This document shows positions 35,565 to 41,303 of a DNA stretch of 41,303 nt, piece after piece (the stretch's first letter is position 1; every line of letters begins with the position of its first letter). The position numbers and the translations under genes were made by a program. Source of the stretch: an uncultured Mollicutes bacterium (GTDB taxonomy: Bacteria; Bacillota_I; Bacilli_A; ML615J-28; CAG-313). The notes beneath the pieces are model-generated. The model was not told the origin of the DNA and searched no databases. It worked only from the letters and a program-made list of their open reading frames with translations. Location of the stretch: assembly GCA_900538885.1 (NCBI GenBank), contig UQAI01000006.1, forward strand, positions 1 through 41,303. The letters are read 5' to 3'.

Positions 35565-36035
35565 TTACATTACTTGTTCAACGATAGGTATTAAAACAAT
35601 AACATTTCTAGCGCCTCTATAGTATGGAAGAAAATCACTATCATTATAAATATATGGTAATGAAATTATATCACTTCCTAGTTTAGGATCAGCACTTTTT
35701 AGTTTTTTCCAACCAGTAATTGTATATGTTTTAGAAGTTGGTTCAGGATTTTCTTCTGATACATCAGTATAGTCAAGTACGGTTTTTGATAGTTCAAATT
35801 TTTCATTAAGCTTAACTTCAAAGTTTTGAACATAAACTATATCATATCTACTAAACTCAAAAACGCTTTTCTGGTTGCCTTCTTTATCTGTGTATTTTGG
35901 ACATTCTTCATATGCCGTAAATGTATCAATCATAACTTTTTTACTTCTAGATTTTGATGAGCAATCACAAGCAAATGGAAATGATGCAACATCGAGTATT
36001 AATACAAACAAAACAATAAATCTTCTTAAAGTCAT
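35565..36035 (-). CDS. Small exported protein of unknown function
   Basis: A 156-residue protein with a hydrophobic N-terminus (about 5-20) ending in FPFACDCSS, so it may be a lipoprotein (Cys23) or simply secreted. The mature part is beta-like, with YDIVYVQNFEVKLNEKFEL and YTITGWKKL segments, and no family I recognise. The ATG follows AGAGGTG. It occupies the place held by ymcA (ricA) between miaB and cotE in Bacillus subtilis, but shows no similarity to that cytoplasmic protein. A separate promoter appears just upstream and a terminator follows. Confidence 0.7.
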   Translation of the reverse strand: MTLRRFIVLFVLILDVASFPFACDCSSKSRSKKVMIDTFTAYEECPKYTDKEGNQKSVFEFSRYDIVYVQNFEVKLNEKFELSKTVLDYTDVSEENPEPTSKTYTITGWKKLKSADPKLGSDIISLPYIYNDSDFLPYYRGARNVIVLIPIVEQVM

Positions 36036-36052
36036 GCTATCACCTCTTTTAA

Positions 36053-36081
36053 ATCATATCACATAAAAATAATAATTTCAA
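36053..36081 (-). promoter_or_regulatory. Promoter-like sequence before the small exported-protein gene
   Basis: On the minus strand, -35 TTGAAA (36076-36081) and -10 TATGAT (36053-36058) are 17 bases apart, each matching consensus at five of six positions. The start would be near 36046, leaving a leader of only about 11 bases with the ribosome site at its very 5' end, which lowers confidence. Confidence 0.4.
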
Positions 36082-36100
36082 GTAATATAAGAAATTGTTT

Positions 36101-37546
36101 TTATTTTAACAATTCACCAAACAAATGCCATGAATATGCTTTATTTATTTTCACCTTAACAAGATCCCCTACTTTTATGTTATCACCCTCAAAGTTTACT
36201 AACATATTTTGAGGAGTATATCCTGTAAGAATTTTATCATTGTTTTTACTTGGGCCTTCAACCAAAACTTCAACAATTTTATTTTCATATTCTTTATGGG
36301 CTTTTAATGCATATTCATTTACTACTTCATTTAAGGCTTCTAATCTTTGGTGTTTTTCTTCTTCGGTTAAAGGATTAGGATACTTTGAGGCTGGGGTTCC
36401 TTCACGTGGAGAATATATAAAAGTATAAGCTCCGGCATATCCAACTTCTTTAACTAATTCAATTGTTTTTTGGAAGTCTTCTTCACTCTCACCAGGAAAG
36501 GCAACAATAATATCGGTTGTAAGACTAATATTTGGAATTTTTGTTTTTAATTTATTAATCTTATCCATATATTCTTCTTTGGTATATTTACGGTTCATTT
36601 TCTTGAGAACTGTATCACTACCAGACTGAACAGGTAAGTGTAGATGAGGCATAATATTGCCACCCAAAGCCATCGCATCGATTGTCGCATCATCTAAATC
36701 TCTTGGGTGAGATGTAGTATAACGAATGCGTTTAATATCGGTTTTGTGAAGGTCTTCTAAAAGATTAGCAAAAGTATAATTTAAATCTTTAAAATCTTTT
36801 CCATAAGCATTTACATTTTGACCAAGTAAGGTTACTTCAATGTATCCATCTTTAGCTAATTGCTTTACTTCTTCAATAATTGCTTCTGGTCTTCTCGATC
36901 TTTCTTTTCCTCTTGTGTATGGCACGATACAATATGTACAAAATTCATCACATCCATACATAATGTTTACCCAAGCTTTTTTAGGATGATCTCTTTTAAC
37001 TGGTAAGTCTTCATATATATCACCTTCAATTGATAATACTTCAATTGATCTTTTTGATTCAATCATTCTATCATATAAATATTCAGGAAGTGATGAAATA
37101 TTATGTGTACCAAAGACAATATCTACTTGTGGAAACTTTTCCTTTAAAGCTGTTATTATTTTTTCTTCTTGAGGCATACATCCACAAATACCAATTAACA
37201 TATCTGGGTTTTGTTTTTTATATTTTTGAAGTCTTCCTAATTCTCCAAATACTCTTTCTTCAGCGTTTTCTCTAATTGCACAAGTATTAAATAAAACGAA
37301 GGTTGCTTCAAGTTCATTATTTGTTTCTTCAAATCCCATCATTTCAAGCATACCGGCAATTTTTTCACTATCTGCTAAATTGCCTTGACATCCATAGGTT
37401 TTAAGTAAATATTTTTCCCCAACCCCTAAATTTAAATATTTAGGATTCATTAAAAAGTGATGAATATCTATTGTTTCATTTCTTCTCATTCTTGCTTCTT
37501 TAATTGATGGTTCAACTAGTTTTACGTATTGTACTTTTTTCTTCAT
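36101..37546 (-). CDS. miaB: tRNA-2-methylthio-N6-isopentenyladenosine synthase MiaB
   Basis: A 481-residue radical-SAM methylthiotransferase that adds the 2-methylthio group to i6A37 of tRNAs reading UNN codons. The N-terminal UPF0004 domain holds Cys53 (TYGCQGNLAD), Cys89 (NTCAIREN) and Cys123 (GCMPQ) for the auxiliary cluster. The radical-SAM motif CxxxCxxC is Cys199, Cys203 and Cys206. LPVQSGS and a C-terminal TRAM domain (about 415-480) follow. The N-terminus carries about 40 residues before the core, as in Bacillus. It lies five bases after the acetyltransferase gene. A short AATTTC/GAAATT hairpin just beyond the stop is at best a weak terminator. Confidence 0.97.
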   Translation of the reverse strand: MKKKVQYVKLVEPSIKEARMRRNETIDIHHFLMNPKYLNLGVGEKYLLKTYGCQGNLADSEKIAGMLEMMGFEETNNELEATFVLFNTCAIRENAEERVFGELGRLQKYKKQNPDMLIGICGCMPQEEKIITALKEKFPQVDIVFGTHNISSLPEYLYDRMIESKRSIEVLSIEGDIYEDLPVKRDHPKKAWVNIMYGCDEFCTYCIVPYTRGKERSRRPEAIIEEVKQLAKDGYIEVTLLGQNVNAYGKDFKDLNYTFANLLEDLHKTDIKRIRYTTSHPRDLDDATIDAMALGGNIMPHLHLPVQSGSDTVLKKMNRKYTKEEYMDKINKLKTKIPNISLTTDIIVAFPGESEEDFQKTIELVKEVGYAGAYTFIYSPREGTPASKYPNPLTEEEKHQRLEALNEVVNEYALKAHKEYENKIVEVLVEGPSKNNDKILTGYTPQNMLVNFEGDNIKVGDLVKVKINKAYSWHLFGELLK

Positions 37547-37551
37547 ATTTA

Positions 37552-38106
37552 CTACTTTCCGAATTTTTCAAAAAATTCTTGATTTGTTATTCCATATTGA
37601 ATTTTATCAAATATTTTTCCATCATAACGAAGATAACCATTTCTAGCTACACCTTCTTTGATGAATCCTAACTTGTCACATACCCTTTGTGATTGGTAAT
37701 TATCAACAAATACTCCTACTTCTATTCTTTTTAAATTTAAGTATTCAAATCCATAATTTAAAACTTCAAATGCGGCTTCAGGAATTATACCTTGTCCCCA
37801 GTATGATGGATTTAAAGCATAGCCAAGTTCAGCTTTAAAATTAGGTATATGATTATATAGTTCAATTGTTCCTATCATTTTTCCATTATCACGGTAAACA
37901 ATGGCCCAATTTCCAAGTTCATATGGTGATTTAATCATTTGCATATTTCTAATAATCGCAATAGTTTGGTCAATTGATATGTGTGGTTCCCAACCAGCTT
38001 GAGGTCCCACATAAGGTGTGCGTGCATATTCATACATATCATCAGCATCTAGTACTGATATTGGTCTAATAATTAATCTTGATGTCATTAATGTTGGTAA
38101 ATTCAC
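37552..38106 (-). CDS. GNAT-family N-acetyltransferase (RimJ/RimL type)
   Basis: A 184-residue acetyl-CoA-dependent acetyltransferase. It begins TSRLIIRPISVLDADDMYEY, the usual RimJ/RimL-like opening, and continues with GTIELYNH, ELGYALNPSYWGQGIIPEA (acetyl-CoA binding around WGQGI) and VDNYQSQRVCDKLGFIKEG. These features fit the Acetyltransf_3 family; the substrate cannot be told. The start is a GTG with AGGAGGTG a few bases upstream; a longer frame reaches back into the spoVS terminator and is unlikely. It sits between spoVS and miaB, where Bacillus subtilis has tdh and kbl. Confidence 0.9.
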   Translation of the reverse strand: MNLPTLMTSRLIIRPISVLDADDMYEYARTPYVGPQAGWEPHISIDQTIAIIRNMQMIKSPYELGNWAIVYRDNGKMIGTIELYNHIPNFKAELGYALNPSYWGQGIIPEAAFEVLNYGFEYLNLKRIEVGVFVDNYQSQRVCDKLGFIKEGVARNGYLRYDGKIFDKIQYGITNQEFFEKFGK

Positions 38107-38126
38107 ATTGACACCTCCTTTCATAC

Positions 38127-38149
38127 AAAAAGTTGGCAAACGCCAACTT
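38127..38149 (-). terminator. Short intrinsic terminator overlapping the spoVS stop codon
   Basis: Perfect 8-bp stem AAGTTGGC / GCCAACTT (38130-38137 with 38142-38149) with a 4-base loop, then TTTTG on the minus strand. The stem begins within the stop codon of spoVS. The T tract is short, so readthrough into the acetyltransferase and miaB genes is likely; no other clear promoter was seen for them. Confidence 0.65.
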
Positions 38150-38411
38150 ATTTACGAGATTCAACAATTAATTTAATTGCGGTACGTTCTTCACCATCAA
38201 TCATGATGTCGCTGAATGCAGGGACACATACCAAATCCTTTCCTGTTGGAGCAACATAACCTCTTGCGATTGCGATTGCTTTAATTGCTTGGTTTAGAGA
38301 TCCAGCACCTACTGCTTGAATTTCAACAGTTTGTTTTTCGCGAAAAGCATTAGCTAACGCACCAGCAACTGAGTTTGGTTTTGATTTTGATGAAACTTTT
38401 AATACATCCAT
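38148..38411 (-). CDS. spoVS: Stage V sporulation protein S
   Basis: An 87-residue protein matching SpoVS over its full length: begins MDVLKVSSKSKPNSVAGALA, with the conserved VEIQAVGAGSLNQAIKAIAIARGYVAPTGKDLVCVPAF core split over residues 29-66. SpoVS is a small DNA/RNA-binding-fold (Alba-like) protein that affects sporulation and septum events in Bacillus. The ATG follows AGGAGGT by eight bases. It lies 74 bases after ymdB; no sigma-H promoter is visible on the correct strand. Homologues also occur in non-sporulating bacteria, so it is weaker evidence for sporulation than cotE. Confidence 0.97.
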   Translation of the reverse strand: MDVLKVSSKSKPNSVAGALANAFREKQTVEIQAVGAGSLNQAIKAIAIARGYVAPTGKDLVCVPAFSDIMIDGEERTAIKLIVESRK

Positions 38412-38485
38412 AATATAATACCTCCTAGTAAATTTGTATTCATTTAATTCTATTCATAAAGAAAGGATTTAATGACTTACATTTA

Positions 38486-39262
38486 CTATTGTATCATATT
38501 AACTACCTCGAAATTTGTCACTTTATGCGTTACTTCATTTATTTCTATAATTAAGCCACATAATTGTTTTTTTCCTTTATCCATTGGGATGTGCCGGCAT
38601 GGAAGACCAGTAATGAATTTAGCCTGGATCATAGCTGGATCAACACCAATTACACCATCACGGGCTCCTGTCATTCCAAGATCTGTGATATACATTGTTC
38701 CATTATTTAAAACATGAGCATCATTGGTTTGAACATGAGTGTGAGTTCCAACAATTATGTTAACTTTTCCATCGAAATATAATCCATAAGCTATTTTTTC
38801 ACTAGTTGTTTCTCCATGAAAATCACAAATGTAGATATCACTTTTTACACTATTTAATAGTTCCTCAGTTGCTCGGAAAGGACAATCAATTGGTCCTGCC
38901 ATAAATGTACGGCCTAATACTTGGAAAACCGTAATCGTTATATTATTGTACCTAACTGTTACGTATCCTTTTCCGGGATTACCTTTGGGAAGATTAAGTG
39001 GTCTTACTAACAAATTCGCATTTTGAATAAAGTTATGAATATCATTATTTCTAAATGCATGATTGCCTAGAGTTATGACATTCACATTTTTGTCTAACAA
39101 TTGTTTATAATATGTTTCTGTAATTCCTGAACCATGAGCAATATTTTCAGCATTAACTATTACAAAATTAATTCCCTTTTGAGATCTTAATTCTGGTAGT
39201 TTGGATTCTAAAATGTTGCGACCCATCGCTCCATATACATCACCAATCATTAAAATTTTCAT
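38486..39262 (-). CDS. ymdB: YmdB-family metallophosphoesterase
   Basis: A 258-residue cytoplasmic metallophosphodiesterase (TIGR00282 family); the Bacillus enzyme hydrolyses 2',3'-cyclic AMP and influences biofilm and motility decisions. The di-metal ligands are visible: Asp8 (GDVYG), Glu39 and Asn40 (NAEN), Asn67 and His68 (GNH), His149 (DFHGETTSEK), and His174 and His176 (GTHTHVQT). The position after GNH reads AF rather than the common TWD-like sequence. The ribosome site is weak, and the gene lies 15 bases after rny, so expression is probably coupled to rny. Confidence 0.96.
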   Translation of the reverse strand: MKILMIGDVYGAMGRNILESKLPELRSQKGINFVIVNAENIAHGSGITETYYKQLLDKNVNVITLGNHAFRNNDIHNFIQNANLLVRPLNLPKGNPGKGYVTVRYNNITITVFQVLGRTFMAGPIDCPFRATEELLNSVKSDIYICDFHGETTSEKIAYGLYFDGKVNIIVGTHTHVQTNDAHVLNNGTMYITDLGMTGARDGVIGVDPAMIQAKFITGLPCRHIPMDKGKKQLCGLIIEINEVTHKVTNFEVVNMIQ

Positions 39263-39277
39263 TTTCTTTTAGTCTTT

Positions 39278-40852
39278 CTAACGAGCTGTTTCTTGAACTC
39301 GAACTTCTCTTATTACAACTACTTTAATATTGCCTGGATAATTCATAGTTGTTTCAATCTTATTTTTAATTTCACGTGCTAACATGCAAGCTTCAGCATC
39401 AGTGATTTCTTCAGGTTTAACAATAATACGAACTTCACGACCTGCTTGAAGTGCATATGTTTTATCAACACCTTTAAATTCATTTGTTAAGTCTTCTAAT
39501 TGTTGTAATCTCTTAATATAATTATCAAGTGATTCACTACGTGCTCCTGGGCGAGCTGCTGATAATGTATCTGCGGCTGCAACAAGATGAGCAATAACTG
39601 TTTGAGCTTCTTTATCACCATGGTGTGATGCTATTGCGTCAATAACAGTTGGATTTTCTCTAAACTTAGTAGCAATTTCAACACCAATTTCAACGTGGCT
39701 ACCTTCTGTTTCATGGTCAGTTGCTTTACCAATATCATGTAATAAACCAGCACGACGAGCTAGAGTTTCATCTTCACCAATTTCTGCTGCAAGTTTACCT
39801 GCAAGGAAGGCAACTTCCTTTGAGTGTTGTAAGGCGTTTTGACCATAACTTGTTCTAAAATGTAGGCGACCAATTAGTTTAACAAGTTCAGGGTGAATCT
39901 TGCCGATACCAATTTCGAAGACTGCTTTTTCGCCTTCTTCACGCATTTCATTTTCAAGTTCTTTAGTACACTTACTAAATACTTCTTCAATTCTAGGTGG
40001 TTGAATACGACCATCTGTTACTAAGATTTCAAGTGTTCTTCTTGCGATTTCCCTACGTACAGGGTCAAAACAAGAAATAACTACTGAATCTGGTGTATCA
40101 TCAATAATTAAATCAACACCTGTTACGGCTTCTATTGCGCGAATATTACGGCCTTCACGACCAATAATACGACCTTTCATTTCATCATTTGGAAGTGAAA
40201 CTACAGATACTGTTTTTTCTTGGACAGTTTCATTAGCATATTGTTGAATAGCATTCGCAAGAATAACTTGTGATTTATTAATACTTTCATACTTAGCTTT
40301 TTCAGTTTCATCTTTTACATATATAGCCATTTCCATAGCCATATCTTCTTTAAGTCTATTGAACACAATTTCCCTTGCATCATCAAGGCTTAAACCAGCA
40401 ATTTCCATCAATTTCTTTTCTTGTTCTTCAATTAACTCCTCAATTCTACTGTTACGTTTTTCAACTTCAGCAATACGATCTTCTAATTTATTTTCTTTTG
40501 TAATTAAACTAGCTTCACGTTTATCTAAATTGTCAGAACGGTTATCTAAACTTGTTTCACGACGTTCTAATTTATTTGCTTCTTCTTGAAGTTGTTGTTT
40601 CTTTTCTCTAACTTCCGCATTATGTGATTCACGTAGGCCTTGAATTTCTTTTTTAGCTTCATTGATTAATTCACTTTGACGTTTAGTCGCTGTTTCTTCA
40701 GCATCTGAGATAATCTTTTTAGCTTCTTTGCCTAGTTTTTCATATTTTGCTTCTATTATATTCTTACCTTTGTTAAGGGCATAAAAATACGCACCTGCTG
40801 CACCGGCAAGTAACGCAACAACAATGAGGAGAATACTTAACCATAACGGCAT
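39278..40852 (-). CDS. rny: Ribonuclease Y
   Basis: A 524-residue membrane-tethered endoribonuclease that initiates mRNA decay. N-terminal membrane helix (about 3-26), a long coiled coil rich in Glu, Lys and Arg (about 30-180), KH RNA-binding domain with GRIIGREGRNIRAIE (about 228-242), and an HD catalytic domain with LLHDIGKA and SHHGDKEA. Length is typical of the family. The ATG follows AAAGGAG. It heads the rny-ymdB-spoVS transcript. Confidence 0.98.
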   Translation of the reverse strand: MPLWLSILLIVVALLAGAAGAYFYALNKGKNIIEAKYEKLGKEAKKIISDAEETATKRQSELINEAKKEIQGLRESHNAEVREKKQQLQEEANKLERRETSLDNRSDNLDKREASLITKENKLEDRIAEVEKRNSRIEELIEEQEKKLMEIAGLSLDDAREIVFNRLKEDMAMEMAIYVKDETEKAKYESINKSQVILANAIQQYANETVQEKTVSVVSLPNDEMKGRIIGREGRNIRAIEAVTGVDLIIDDTPDSVVISCFDPVRREIARRTLEILVTDGRIQPPRIEEVFSKCTKELENEMREEGEKAVFEIGIGKIHPELVKLIGRLHFRTSYGQNALQHSKEVAFLAGKLAAEIGEDETLARRAGLLHDIGKATDHETEGSHVEIGVEIATKFRENPTVIDAIASHHGDKEAQTVIAHLVAAADTLSAARPGARSESLDNYIKRLQQLEDLTNEFKGVDKTYALQAGREVRIIVKPEEITDAEACMLAREIKNKIETTMNYPGNIKVVVIREVRVQETAR

Positions 40853-40934
40853 GTTTTTATTCTCCTTTCAAATATTAATTGTATTTAAATTATATATATA
40901 GCTTCCAAGTAAGCATTATAATCCATACCTATCT

Positions 40935-40963
40935 ATTATATCTTATTTTATTAAAAAAGTCAA
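40935..40963 (-). promoter_or_regulatory. Strong sigma-A-type promoter of rny-ymdB-spoVS
   Basis: On the minus strand, -35 TTGACT (40958-40963) and a perfect -10 TATAAT (40935-40940) are separated by 17 bases. Transcription would start near 40928, giving a leader of about 75 bases. A second TATAAT at 40915-40920 lacks a usable -35. Confidence 0.8.
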
Positions 40964-40991
40964 ACGTTTTCCTATTTATATTTTTTATTTC

Positions 40992-41023
40992 TGTTCGTGT
41001 ACACTAGATTGTGTACACGAACA
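40992..41023. repeat. Perfect palindrome next to the transposase, possible IS end
   Basis: Two 13-base arms, TGTTCGTGTACAC (40992-41004) and GTGTACACGAACA (41011-41023), are exact inverse complements with a six-base loop. Their outer ends read TG and CA, as in many insertion-sequence termini, and the repeat lies 45 bases before the transposase ATG. It could be an IS terminal repeat abutting a second inverted copy, or a single structured end. It has no T tract on either side. Confidence 0.6.
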
Positions 41024-41068
41024 CTGACGGTTTGTCAATCATCGTATGGGTTTTGAGAAAGGACTCTC

Positions 41069-41303
41069 ATGAATAACTTCATTTCTGATTTAAAATATCG
41101 TCATTCGATTATTAAGTATGCCAAGCGCTTCGGGGTTACCAGAGCTAGTGATCATTTTAACATTAGTCGTTCTTTCATCTATAAACTTCTTAGAAGATTT
41201 GATGGTTCTTTAGATTCTATTAAGCCTAAATCTAAACGTCCCCATCATTCTCCTAATGAGTCTAAAACTGATGAATACGAACTTATTAAAAATTATCACA
41301 GGC
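41069..41303 (+). CDS. Transposase N-terminus (IS481/IS3-like), cut by the window edge
   Basis: The first 78 residues of an open frame that continues past the end of the window, and the only plus-strand gene. A helix-turn-helix (KYAKRFGVTRASDHFNISRSFIYKLLRRF, in two parts from about residue 16 to 44) is followed by DGSLDSIKPKSKRPHHSPN, a linker typical of IS481-like integrase-core transposases. The DDE catalytic domain would lie beyond the window. AAAGGA lies about six bases before the ATG. Whether the gene is intact cannot be seen here. Confidence 0.8.
   Translation, partial: MNNFISDLKYRHSIIKYAKRFGVTRASDHFNISRSFIYKLLRRFDGSLDSIKPKSKRPHHSPNESKTDEYELIKNYHR

Noticed and set aside
36074..36096. 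Terminator after miaB (AATTTC / GAAATT)
   Set aside because: Only six A/T-rich pairs with an 11-base loop; it overlaps the promoter-like sequence of the next gene and is unlikely to be efficient.
38412..38485. Sigma-H promoter before spoVS
   Set aside because: An AGGATTT box is present but on the plus strand, and the GAAT-like motifs on the minus strand have no -35 partner.

Overview
Low-GC Bacillota DNA that probably comes from a spore-forming, deep-branching member of the Bacilli (Erysipelotrichales-like or a neighbouring gut lineage). The evidence is strong AGGAGG ribosome sites, genes for CotE, SpoVS, RNase Y and YmdB, lipobox signal peptides and very AT-rich spacers. The taxonomy is inference. 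All 23 complete genes lie on the minus strand, so transcription runs from high to low coordinates. The only plus-strand gene is a transposase fragment cut by the right edge. No tRNA, rRNA, CRISPR or phage genes were seen, and no gene-free stretch exceeds 300 bases.

Right part (about 34.4-41.3 kb): housekeeping and sporulation genes in the order rny, ymdB, spoVS, GNAT acetyltransferase, miaB, small exported protein, cotE, LysM protein. This is a reduced form of the Bacillus subtilis rny-ymdB-spoVS-tdh-kbl-miaB-ymcA-cotE neighbourhood. tdh and kbl are replaced by the acetyltransferase, and ymcA by an unrecognised exported protein. A near-consensus promoter precedes rny, and intrinsic terminators follow spoVS, the small exported protein and the LysM gene. 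Beyond rny, a perfect palindrome and the start of an IS481/IS3-like transposase mark an insertion element.

Middle (31.5-34.4 kb): two translationally coupled MgtE magnesium transporter paralogues with their own promoter and terminator.

Left part (0-31.3 kb): thirteen genes with no convincing internal terminator, between a promoter near 31.3 kb and a bidirectional terminator at 11-50. The order is an InlB-repeat lipoprotein, oppA-B-C-D-F, a 77-residue membrane protein, a 2489-residue surface subtilase with BspA-type leucine-rich repeats, and five further lipoproteins of 186, 745, 860, 1438 and 1741 residues. These last carry Ig-like, InlB-like and Cys-containing tandem repeats. The layout suggests a cell-surface system in which exported proteins bind protein or host material, the subtilase cuts it, and the Opp transporter imports the peptides. 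Function is inferred from domains and gene order. This operon is the most novel content here: two lipoproteins are paralogues of each other, two others share a repeated beta module, OppA carries a large insertion, and OppC and OppD have N-terminal extensions.

None of the 23 complete genes ends in TGA (14 TAA, 9 TAG).
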